This document shows positions 51,942 to 59,745 of a stretch of DNA of 64,000 nucleotides, one piece after another (the stretch's first letter is position 1; each line of letters starts with the position of its first letter). The stretch spans positions 79,869 through 143,868 of the forward strand of contig NZ_JAIHLQ010000019.1 of assembly GCF_019733355.1 (NCBI RefSeq), given 5' to 3'. The DNA comes from Pseudomonas baetica (GTDB taxonomy: Bacteria > Pseudomonadota > Gammaproteobacteria > Pseudomonadales > Pseudomonadaceae). The notes under the pieces were generated by a model that did no database searches, was not told the origin of the DNA, and worked only from the letters and a program-made list of their open reading frames with translations. Made by a program: the position numbers and the translations under genes.

Positions 51942-54464
51942 TCAACCCGCCTTCTGTTCGGTGGAGGTCACATCGGCCAGGGTGTCCGGTGTGCAGCGCA
52001 AATCGCCGATCATCAGCACATTGTTTTCGCGCCGATGCTGGTTTTCTTCCAGCCGGAACTGGCAGAGCAATTGGTTATCGCGACGCACTTGCAACGTCGG
52101 CGAGCCGGCGTTCATTTCCATCGAGAAGAACCCGTCCACCTCGGTCACCCCGCGACTGGCGTGGTTGATCACATGGTGACCCTTGAGCGGCCGCCCTTGC
52201 CCGTCGACCAGACGGCCGAGCACGGTCAGTGTTTTCATCACGCGGATCTTGCTGTAACCCACCCCACCCTTGTTCAAGTGATAACGGGTGCGCGCCGGCT
52301 CGATGGTGGCTGCCGGGACGTGATTGCCTTCGAAATCGAAACCCACAGAGCTGTTTTGATAGGCCGTGATCGGAATGAAGTTGCGCCCCGGTTTCAATGC
52401 CGCGCTGCCGCCGACGTAATCGTCGGCGCGCAAGATGACGTCATCGATGTCCGACTCAACATCGACGATCATCCCCGCACCGCGCATTTCGCTCTGACTG
52501 GTCATGAGCATGTGCTGGCCGCCGACCACCAGCGTGCTATCGACGTTGAGGCCACCGGTAAAATTACCGCTATAGGACGAACGCTGAATGAAACCGTCGC
52601 CGTTGACCGCGTCGGTACGAAAGTTCGCCAGGCTGGACATCCCCACGCCATAGGTGTCGGTCAATGCCGTCACCGACACGCTTTGCAGCACATGGTCTTT
52701 CAGGTCCTTGCGCCAACCGATGGAGCCATTGTTGTCGCGGCTGCCGTCACGGGCCGTGCGCGAACCGATGCTGCCGGTAATCTGCTGACCAGGGGCACCG
52801 AGCGCCAGATTGACACTCAGATCGACCCCGCGATTGCGCGCATCGCCGCTGCTGTAACTGCCCGGGCGATCAAACAGCGACAAGCGCCAACTGGCGTCGC
52901 TGCCAAACAGATCGGTGCGTTGCGTCCAGCCCATATCCAGTCCGATGCCCTCAACGTTCCCCTCACTGTGGGAGACCCTGGCGTTGAGCGAACTTTTACT
53001 GCTGACCCGATGGTTGACTGCCAGTGACGAGTTACTGGTCTGGCCGATAAACACGTTACGTGGGCGAACCCGCGTGCCGTCCGGCAGCGTGTCGTAAGTG
53101 TTGGTGGTGTCGAGCCAACTGCGGCTGTGGCTGACCACCACACTGCCGGCCCCGTAGCTGTAAAGACTTTGCAGATCCAGGCCTGTGCCGTAATCCTCGG
53201 TCTTGTAAACGTTGGCGTACAGGCTGATGTGATTGGCCAGCGTCCAGTCGATGGACGTGCCGTATTGCAGTTTTTCGCGGATCTGGCGCGCCGACAGCCC
53301 GAGAATCACCCGCGGGTGCATCAGATAGTTGACCGCCGCGCCAGCCGTGGGGCTGCCGCTGGACTGGGTGTCCCAGTTGCTCAGCAGCTTGCTTTCCTCA
53401 CCGGCAAACACGTTATAGCGCCAGCGCTCATCGAGGTTGCGCCAGTTGTTGGGCTTGTACACCAGCTCCTGAGTAGTGGAGGTGATTTGACCGTCTTCGA
53501 TCAGCCGCACTTCCACTTCATAGATGCCACCGGGCAAGGGCCGGGTGTCGAGGGTTTGCAAACCGGCGGGCACCGATTGCGTGTTGATCAGCAAGCCGTC
53601 GCGATAGATCTCCACCGAACCCTGACGGTTGGCCGTGACATAAATCGGATAGACGCTGGGCATCGGGCTGTTGATCGCCAGACTGTCGGAGCTGCCGTAC
53701 ATCACGCCGACGGCCGTGTCGGGGCTGTTGCCGAACGTACGCGGCTGGCGGGTCAACCCTTCGGAATTGGGGGTGAAATAGCCCAGTCGAAAAAAACTGC
53801 CTTGCAATTCGCGCTGGGTGTGGAATTCGTGTAGAGCGTGGTAAAGCTTGTCGTCCGGCCCGCCGAGGCGCGCCAGTTGCAGGTTCAGCGTCTGGCTCCA
53901 GTTGCCCAGACTGCTGATGGCCTCAAGGCCAAAGCGTCCGCCCAGATCCTGACCTTGACCGCCATTGAGATTGAGCTGATTGCGCACCATCAAACCGTTA
54001 CTGCCGTCTTTGGGCTGTTCGTGATAACGCTTGGCTTCAACGTCGCGCTCGGCATTTTCGGTGAGGATCGAGACCAACGAATTTTCCAGGTTGTAATGCA
54101 CGGCCAGCACCTGATCCGGACAGGAACCGACGCAGTTGCCCAGAGGCACGCCAGGCTTGAGAAAACTCGCCCATTTTTCCCGCTCGGCAGGGCCGAAACG
54201 GTTCTCGCTGGTGTCGGTGAATTCAAGCAATGTGATGCGGTCGTCGCGGGACAACACCACCATGGCTTCGCCCAACGGCTGGCGATCAAGTTCAACCCGA
54301 ACAGCCAGAGGCACATCAAAGAAATGCTCCTCGAAATCCGCCGGCAGGCCTTTGGCCTGGGCCAAAAGACTTCGCGGCGTCGTGCCGGCGGAGTTGGAAG
54401 CCACGGCTACGCTGGCACAAAACAACAGCGCAAGCGCAGCCGCGATGGGTGTCATCGGGAACAT
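51942..54464 (-). CDS. CfaC/TcfC-type outer-membrane fimbrial usher
   Basis: The product is 840 residues with a signal peptide at residues 1-22. It has an N-terminal chaperone-binding region, a long beta-barrel region rich in alternating strands (SLFDRPGSYSSGDARNRGVD and similar), and a plug-like segment with PIYVTANRQGSVEIYRDGLL followed by GIYEVEVRLIEDG. The C-terminal domain ends in VLGRLVDGQGRPLKGHHVIN and two cysteines (LLCQFRL, DLRCTPD). It translocates and assembles subunits at the outer membrane. It separates the first pilin from the first adhesin. Confidence 0.87.
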   Translation of the reverse strand: MFPMTPIAAALALLFCASVAVASNSAGTTPRSLLAQAKGLPADFEEHFFDVPLAVRVELDRQPLGEAMVVLSRDDRITLLEFTDTSENRFGPAEREKWASFLKPGVPLGNCVGSCPDQVLAVHYNLENSLVSILTENAERDVEAKRYHEQPKDGSNGLMVRNQLNLNGGQGQDLGGRFGLEAISSLGNWSQTLNLQLARLGGPDDKLYHALHEFHTQRELQGSFFRLGYFTPNSEGLTRQPRTFGNSPDTAVGVMYGSSDSLAINSPMPSVYPIYVTANRQGSVEIYRDGLLINTQSVPAGLQTLDTRPLPGGIYEVEVRLIEDGQITSTTQELVYKPNNWRNLDERWRYNVFAGEESKLLSNWDTQSSGSPTAGAAVNYLMHPRVILGLSARQIREKLQYGTSIDWTLANHISLYANVYKTEDYGTGLDLQSLYSYGAGSVVVSHSRSWLDTTNTYDTLPDGTRVRPRNVFIGQTSNSSLAVNHRVSSKSSLNARVSHSEGNVEGIGLDMGWTQRTDLFGSDASWRLSLFDRPGSYSSGDARNRGVDLSVNLALGAPGQQITGSIGSRTARDGSRDNNGSIGWRKDLKDHVLQSVSVTALTDTYGVGMSSLANFRTDAVNGDGFIQRSSYSGNFTGGLNVDSTLVVGGQHMLMTSQSEMRGAGMIVDVESDIDDVILRADDYVGGSAALKPGRNFIPITAYQNSSVGFDFEGNHVPAATIEPARTRYHLNKGGVGYSKIRVMKTLTVLGRLVDGQGRPLKGHHVINHASRGVTEVDGFFSMEMNAGSPTLQVRRDNQLLCQFRLEENQHRRENNVLMIGDLRCTPDTLADVTSTEQKAG

Positions 54465-54495
54465 GAACTCTTACTCTGATTACGAATGATGAAGT

Positions 54496-54529
54496 CCGAC
54501 GGGGCACGCCCAGTGGCTTGCCCCGTCGG
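54496..54529. terminator. Strong hairpin between pilin and usher genes
   Basis: CCGACGGGGCA and TGCCCCGTCGG form a perfect 11-bp stem with a 12-base loop in the gap between pilin and usher. A hairpin here is typical for raising pilin transcript over downstream genes, by partial termination or by protecting the 3' end. Confidence 0.6.
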
Positions 54530-54572
54530 TCAGCGCTGTGGAGAACTCAGCGCCTGTTGCCGGATCGCTCGA

Positions 54573-55064
54573 TCAAGGCGTACCGACCGGTGGCACTGCA
54601 TCAAAGGTCATTGCCACAACACCGGTGTAATCACCCGGGTTGAAAGCGCTGCCGATGGCACTGATTTTGATCGGCGCACGATAGTTCACGTCCGACTCTG
54701 CCTCACCGACAACTTCCTGAGGGGTGGTGGTCAGGGTCTTGTTATTGACTTCGACTTTAAGCGCGATCTCATTGGAGCCCGAGATCAGTTTTGGCACGCT
54801 GTCCACACTCGCGTGAACCGAACCGTTGTTGTTGCGCACATCGAAGAAACCGTTGACTTCGCTCATTTTGCCGGTAGTTGGCTGATAGCTCATGTCCTGA
54901 TCCTTGTTGACCAGATCAGGATTGGTCGGCACGACATAGAAGCCGTTGGTCGGCACGTGAGCGACGATGCTGATGGAGTGAGCGGCTTCACCAGCGGCGA
55001 ACGCTCCCGATGAACCGAGTGCCAGAAGAGCCAAAGGAGCAGCGATTGCGATTTTCTTGAACAT
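54573..55064 (-). CDS. CfaB-like major fimbrial subunit
   Basis: The product is 163 residues with a signal peptide (MFKKIAIAAPLALLALGSSG, AFA/AG cleavage). The mature N-terminus has the donor-strand-like HSISIVAHVPTNGFYVVPTN, and the C-terminal strand region is NPGDYTGVVAMTFDAVPP. It contains no cysteine, consistent with the CFA/CS1-type pilin class. AAGG lies 9 bases before ATG. First gene of the leftward fimbrial operon; a hairpin separates it from the usher. Confidence 0.85.
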   Translation of the reverse strand: MFKKIAIAAPLALLALGSSGAFAAGEAAHSISIVAHVPTNGFYVVPTNPDLVNKDQDMSYQPTTGKMSEVNGFFDVRNNNGSVHASVDSVPKLISGSNEIALKVEVNNKTLTTTPQEVVGEAESDVNYRAPIKISAIGSAFNPGDYTGVVAMTFDAVPPVGTP

Positions 55065-55561
55065 CGTTCAGTACCTTGTTTTCTATAAGAGAAGGAATGA
55101 TTGAAAGTTCAAGTCGAACGCCAGGGGAGTTGAGCCAGATCAACTTGAACTTTCAATGCCGGGGCATCATCGACTGTTCCCTCTGGAAAGTAAGCAAGTA
55201 ACTTCCTATAAGCTCGTAGTTAAACAACCTCATGACCCGCAAGAAAAAAGAACAAAAAAACGATATTCAAAACAGTGGCTGTAAGTTACGCCCTACACAC
55301 AGATAAAGTTAAAAAACCATACAGCAATATCGCCCAGATATAACGGGACCCAGTTAGAACTTTAGAATAGTTACTCGATTAAATAGAGTCTTAACTTTAA
55401 CTTCAAAGTTATTGATCGCAGGACAAGCATGAACATTCGACCTGTTGCATTCCCGGATGAGAGCCGCTCGTCAGACACACCTGTCACCTTGCGAAAAACG
55501 CCTTGCACGACCGTTAAGATATATCTTAAGTTGTATCTAAACATGACGAGAGAAGACAGAA
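55065..55561. other. AT-rich divergent region between the fimbrial operon and the PadR gene
   Basis: A 497-base AT-rich stretch that must hold the pilin promoter and the PadR/SIP promoter with its palindrome at 55514-55529. I see no gene. Confidence 0.65.
55514..55529. promoter_or_regulatory. Candidate PadR/YqjI-type operator
   Basis: TTAAGATATATCTTAA is a perfect 16-bp palindrome located 33 bases upstream of the PadR-family start. PadR-family and YqjI-type repressors bind AT-rich palindromes with ATAT centres in their own promoters, so autoregulation is likely. Confidence 0.6.
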
Positions 55562-56128
55562 ATGAGAGACCCTCATTCCCACCACGGCGACGGCCGCGAC
55601 GGTTTCGAGAAGCGCCCCGGTCGTGAGCGCGGCGGCCGTGGCCCACGGGTGTTCGCCCCCGGCGATCTGAAATTGCTGCTGCTGGCGCTGATCGCCGAAC
55701 AGCCGTGCCACGGCTACGACCTGATCCGCCAGATCGAGGGCATGTTCGACGGCGCCTACAGCCCGAGCCCGGGCGTGATCTACCCGACCCTGACCTTTCT
55801 GGAAGAAAGCGACTTGATTGCGGGTGACGCCGAAGCCGGAAAAAAACGTTACAGCGTGACCGACGCCGGTCGTTTGTCTTTAAGTGAGCAAGCCGTCGCA
55901 CTCGATGGCGTGCGCATGCGCATCGACGTCAGCAAGCGCTCGTTGCGCGGGCATGACCGCCCGCCGGAAATCCACGAGGCGGTGCACAACTTGCGCCACG
56001 CCCTGCAACTGCACCACGGGCGCTGGAGCCCGGAAGAAATCCTGCGCGTGCGCGACCTGCTCAACGACACCGCCAAAGCCATCGTCGACGGCCCTGCCGT
56101 TCAACTTGCCCCGGAGAAAGCCGAATGA
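55562..56128 (+). CDS. PadR-family repressor (YqjI-like)
   Basis: The product is 188 residues. Residues 1-30 are His/Arg/Gly-rich (RDPHSHHGDGRDGFEKRPGR), then the PadR winged helix: PGDLKLLLLALIAEQPCHGY, DLIRQIEGMFDGAYSPSPGV and IYPTLTFLEESDLI. YqjI of E. coli has a similar His/Cys-rich N-terminus and represses the adjacent ferric reductase gene in response to iron/nickel status. Here the N-terminus has histidines but no cysteines. Overlap with the next gene (ATGA) supports a shared operon. The palindrome upstream suggests autoregulation. Confidence 0.85.
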   Translation: MRDPHSHHGDGRDGFEKRPGRERGGRGPRVFAPGDLKLLLLALIAEQPCHGYDLIRQIEGMFDGAYSPSPGVIYPTLTFLEESDLIAGDAEAGKKRYSVTDAGRLSLSEQAVALDGVRMRIDVSKRSLRGHDRPPEIHEAVHNLRHALQLHHGRWSPEEILRVRDLLNDTAKAIVDGPAVQLAPEKAE

Positions 56129-56910
56129 CCGCAGTCGATACGCAAACCATTCACCGCGTGATGCACGAAATTAAACGCCGCAAGTTGCAAGTACTACGGG
56201 TGGTCAACCTGACCCCGCGCATGCGCCGCATCACCCTGGGCGGGCCGGAACTGGCCGGGTTTATCAGCCTGGGCACGGACGACCACGTCAAACTGTTGTT
56301 CCCGCAGACCGCCGAACAAGCAGCGGCGCTGGAAACCCTGGAACTCGGCGCCGGCAAGGACAACGGCCCGATGCCCGAGATGCGCGACTACACCCCGCGC
56401 CGCTATGACCTCGACACGCTGGAACTGGACATCGACTTCGTCCTGCACGGCGACGGCCCTGCCTCGACCTGGGCCGAACAGGCTGCACCTGGGCAGTACC
56501 TGCACATCGGCGGGCCGCGCGGTTCGATGATCGTGCCGGACATCTTCGACAGCTACCTGCTGATCGGCGACGAAACCGCCCTGCCCGCCATCGCCCGCCG
56601 CCTCGAAGGCCTGGCAGCCAATCGCAAGGCGCTGGTGGTGATCGAAGTGGAAAACGGCAGTGAGCAACAAGTGCTGGAAAGCCCCGCGCAGATCAATGTG
56701 ATCTGGGTACTGCGTGAGGGCGGCAAGGACAACCTGATGACCACCGTCCAGCAGTTGCAGGTGCCCAAAGGCAATCTGTATGCGTGGGTAGCCACGCAGA
56801 CCAAGGTCTCAAGGCAGATCCGCCGGGTGCTGCTCGATGAGCACGGGCTGGACGAGAAGCGGGTGAAAGCCGTCGGCTACTGGCGCGCCGAGGGTTCTGA
56901 AGAAGAGTGA
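56125..56910 (+). CDS. Siderophore-interacting protein / NADPH-dependent ferric-chelate reductase
   Basis: The product is 261 residues. The FAD-binding domain includes LTPRMRRITLGGPELAGF near 28-45 and DYTPRRYDLDTLELDIDFVL, with RxYxx in TPRRYD. The NAD(P)-binding region LLIGDETALPAIARRLEGLA and a C-terminal VKAVGYWRAEG are the typical SIP ends. It reduces ferric siderophores in the cytoplasm to release iron. It is coupled to the YqjI-like repressor, matching the yqjI-yqjH pairing. Confidence 0.92.
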   Translation: MTAVDTQTIHRVMHEIKRRKLQVLRVVNLTPRMRRITLGGPELAGFISLGTDDHVKLLFPQTAEQAAALETLELGAGKDNGPMPEMRDYTPRRYDLDTLELDIDFVLHGDGPASTWAEQAAPGQYLHIGGPRGSMIVPDIFDSYLLIGDETALPAIARRLEGLAANRKALVVIEVENGSEQQVLESPAQINVIWVLREGGKDNLMTTVQQLQVPKGNLYAWVATQTKVSRQIRRVLLDEHGLDEKRVKAVGYWRAEGSEEE

Positions 56911-56916
56911 CGTTCC

Positions 56917-57006
56917 CCCGTGGGAGCGGGCTTGCTCGCGAAGGTAGTGGATCAGTCAATAAAACGGTGACTGATTCACCGCGATCGCGAGCAGGCTCGC
57001 ACCTAC
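56917..57006. repeat. Paired REP-like inverted repeat
   Basis: GGAGCGGGCTTGCTCGCGAA and CGATCGCGAGCAGGCTCGCA face each other between convergent genes. Same class as 11725-11803. Confidence 0.78.
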
Positions 57007-57635
57007 AATGATCGCCAGCGGTCGATGCCGATCAACACCAATGCAATCGCCACAAACCCGACCAAAATCCCCCCGGCATTGATAAACACCTGTGGATAAC
57101 CCAACACCGCGACATCAATGAACGGGTACGCATACGCGCCCAGCAAATGCCCGCGCAGCAAGGCGTAAATGAAATAGACCAGCGGGTAAATCAGCCACAA
57201 CGGCAGATGCCACAAACGCAACGTGCCCTTCGGCACGCAAAACCACCAATAGCCCAGGAACACCAGCGGCATGACGTCGTGGAGCAATTCATCAGCGATA
57301 AATTGCCAACCTTCGGGGTGCCATAAATGCCGCAGCAACAGGCTGTAGGCGAGGCCGACCACGGCGATGCTCACCGCCACTGCGCTGCTCACCCACGGTT
57401 GCAGAAACCAGCGGCATGCGGTGCAGTGGCGCGGCGTGACGGCACACGTCAGCACCGTCGCCACCAGCGTGTTGTTCAGGACCGTGAAATAACTGAAGAA
57501 ACTCACCAGCCCACCCAGCAGACCGGCATCGACGCTCAAACGGGCGAAGAAAATCAGGTAGAGCTGAAGGCCCAACCCCGTCCAGCCGAGGATGGCAGCG
57601 AAAGTGATCAGACGTCGCTGCAACAAGGCGTTCAT
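57003..57635 (-). CDS. Pr6Pr-type six-helix membrane protein
   Basis: The product is 210 residues with six membrane helices. It starts MNALLQRRLITFAAILGWTG and contains FFSYFTVLNNTLVATVLTC and LLHDVMPLVFLGYWWFCVPK, with PLVYFIYALLRG near the C-terminus. These segments are typical of the Pr6Pr family, whose function is unknown. The start lies one base after the stop of the VF530-like gene, so the two are coupled. The 3' end enters a REP-like repeat. Confidence 0.78.
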   Translation of the reverse strand: MNALLQRRLITFAAILGWTGLGLQLYLIFFARLSVDAGLLGGLVSFFSYFTVLNNTLVATVLTCAVTPRHCTACRWFLQPWVSSAVAVSIAVVGLAYSLLLRHLWHPEGWQFIADELLHDVMPLVFLGYWWFCVPKGTLRLWHLPLWLIYPLVYFIYALLRGHLLGAYAYPFIDVAVLGYPQVFINAGGILVGFVAIALVLIGIDRWRSL

Positions 57636-57636
57636 C

Positions 57637-57867
57637 TCAGAGCGGTCGCTTGGTGCGCGCAAGTTTGACGTACAGGCGCTCGACCTTCTCCCGCGCCCAC
57701 GGCGTTTTACGCAAAAACGTCAGGCTCGACTTGATGCTCGGGTCGCTCTTGAAACAACGAATGTCGATGCGTTCGGCCAGCCCCGACCATTCGTAGTGGG
57801 CCACCAGCGCCGTGAGGATGTGTTCGAGGGTCACGCCGTGCAGCGGATCGGGGGAGTGTTCGTTCAT
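57637..57867 (-). CDS. VF530-like small protein
   Basis: A 76-residue protein: PDPLHGVTLEHILTALVAHY, then WSGLAERIDIRCFKSDPSIK and LTFLRKTPWAREKVERLYV. This matches the VF530/DUF2132 family of small helical proteins, which I recall as proposed DNA-binding proteins without a known process. AAAGG precedes ATG by 7 bases. Coupled with the membrane protein downstream. Confidence 0.82.
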   Translation of the reverse strand: MNEHSPDPLHGVTLEHILTALVAHYEWSGLAERIDIRCFKSDPSIKSSLTFLRKTPWAREKVERLYVKLARTKRPL

Positions 57868-58167
57868 GCCAGGCCTTTGGACGAAGTGAATGTGCAGAAG
57901 CCGCGCACCTTAGCCGAGGGGGTGTTCGGGTGGAAGGGCTTGCTTCAAATGTAGGCCAACCTGAGAAGATCGCAGCCTGTGGCTTGACTCACAATGCGCC
58001 CGTTTGACGCACTGTTACCAAATCCGAAAGGGTTCATGTCAACAAAACCCCTTTGTCTTTTTGTTACAGATCATTATCCTGCCGCCCTTCCGCTGAATCG
58101 CTTCACTGCCTGCGTCAAATCGTAGCGCTCAGCTCATCCCCCAAAAAAGATCAAGAAAGACCCATTT
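57868..58167. other. Divergent intergenic region before oprB
   Basis: A 300-base non-coding region holding the oprB promoter. I see no unambiguous operator or gene. Confidence 0.55.
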
Positions 58168-59529
58168 ATGCCCGATTTTCCGTTTTTCCGAGACAGCGCT
58201 ATCTCATCCCTGCGCCTGATCGGCGGTTGCACTGCCCTTGGCCTCGCCACCTGCGCCCAAGCGGCTCCCGCGTTCGACAGTGAGTCACCGTACATGCTCG
58301 GTGACTGGAACGGCACGCGCACAGAACTCTCGGAAAAAGGCTACGACTTCAAGCTCGATTACACCGGTGAAATGGGCAGCAACCTGCACGGCGGCTACGA
58401 CCACGACCGTACCGCGCGCTACAGCGATCAGTTCGGCTTGGGCACGCACCTGGACCTGCAAAAGATCCTCGGCTGGGACGACGCCGAGTTTCAACTGACC
58501 ATTACCAAACGCAGCGGCAACAACATCAGCAATGACCGCATCAACGATCCGCGTGTGGGTGGTTTCACCTCGGCTCAGGAAGTCTGGGGCCGTGGCCAGA
58601 CCACGCGCCTGACGCAGATGTGGTATCAGCAGAAATTCTTCGATCAGAAACTCGACATCAAAGTCGGTCGTTTCGGCGAAGGCGAAGACTTCAACAGCTT
58701 CCCGTGCGACTTCCAGAACCTGGCGTTCTGCGGCTCGCAGGTCGGCAACTGGGTCGGCGGCATCTGGTACAACTGGCCGGTCAGCCAGTGGGCGCTGCGC
58801 GTCAAATATCACCTGACGCCGCAGTTGTATGCACAGGTCGGCGCCTATGAGCAGAACCCGTCGAACCTCGATCGCGGCAACGGCTTCAAACTCAGCGGCA
58901 GCGGCACCCAAGGCGCGATCCTGCCGGTGGAACTGGTGTGGACGCCGACATTCAACGGCCTGCCGGGCGAATACCGCGCGGGTTACTACTACAGCAACGC
59001 CAAGGCCACCGACGTCTATAAAGACAACCAAGGCCAACCGGCCGCCCTCAGCGGCGAAGCCTATCGCAGTGCCTCCAGCAAACATGGCGTGTGGCTGGGT
59101 GTTCAACAGCAAATCACCAGCATGGCCAGCGATAACAGCCGCGGCTTGAGCGTGTTCGCCAACGGCACGATGCACGACAAGAAAACCAACGCCATCGACA
59201 ACTACGTCCAGGCCGGCATGGTCTACAAAGGCCTGCTCGCCAGCCGCGCCAAAGACGACATCGGTTTCGCCCTGGCCCGCGTTCACGTCAACCCGGCCTA
59301 TCGAAAAAACGCCGAGAAGAGCAATCAGGCCCGCGCTGTTTATGACTATGACGATCCGTCGTTCCTGCCGCCGCAAGACACCGAATACAGCGCCGAACTG
59401 TATTACGGCGTGCATGTGACGAACTGGCTGACCGTGCGCCCGAACCTGCAGTACATCCGCCACCCGGGCGGCGTCGACAAGGTCGATGACGCACTGATCG
59501 CGGGGCTGAAGATCCAGTCCTCGTTCTAA
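58168..59529 (+). CDS. oprB: OprB-family carbohydrate-selective porin
   Basis: The product is 453 residues. The signal sequence ends near TCAQAAPAFD, and the mature protein starts SPYMLGDWNGTRTELSEKGY, the usual OprB opening. The rest alternates beta strands (KIKVGRFGEGEDFN-type, YAQVGAYEQNP, YRAGYYYSNA) and ends in KIQSSF, with terminal phenylalanine as expected for an outer-membrane barrel. It admits glucose and related sugars. It lies directly before gcd, so glucose would enter the periplasm and be oxidised there. Confidence 0.92.
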   Translation: MPDFPFFRDSAISSLRLIGGCTALGLATCAQAAPAFDSESPYMLGDWNGTRTELSEKGYDFKLDYTGEMGSNLHGGYDHDRTARYSDQFGLGTHLDLQKILGWDDAEFQLTITKRSGNNISNDRINDPRVGGFTSAQEVWGRGQTTRLTQMWYQQKFFDQKLDIKVGRFGEGEDFNSFPCDFQNLAFCGSQVGNWVGGIWYNWPVSQWALRVKYHLTPQLYAQVGAYEQNPSNLDRGNGFKLSGSGTQGAILPVELVWTPTFNGLPGEYRAGYYYSNAKATDVYKDNQGQPAALSGEAYRSASSKHGVWLGVQQQITSMASDNSRGLSVFANGTMHDKKTNAIDNYVQAGMVYKGLLASRAKDDIGFALARVHVNPAYRKNAEKSNQARAVYDYDDPSFLPPQDTEYSAELYYGVHVTNWLTVRPNLQYIRHPGGVDKVDDALIAGLKIQSSF

Positions 59530-59547
59530 ACAACACCGCTCTACCCC

Positions 59548-59637
59548 TGTGGGAGGGAGCTTGCTCCCGAATGCGTCGTATCAGCCAACACACCAGCCAT
59601 CTGACACACCGCTTTCGGGAGCAAGCCCCCTCCCACA
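59548..59637. repeat. Paired REP-like inverted repeat
   Basis: TGTGGGAGGGAGCTTGCTCC and its inverse GGAGCAAGCCCCCTCCCACA flank about 45 bases between oprB and gcd. The arms match the repeat at 1397-1457. Confidence 0.85.
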
Positions 59638-59745
59638 CAAGAATTCAGTTAGCTAGACAAGTTTTATCTGAACCATGCCCACGCCAAATCGTCATCTAAA
59701 GTGACTACAGCGCGGGACTACATAAACGTCACGGAGATTCACACT

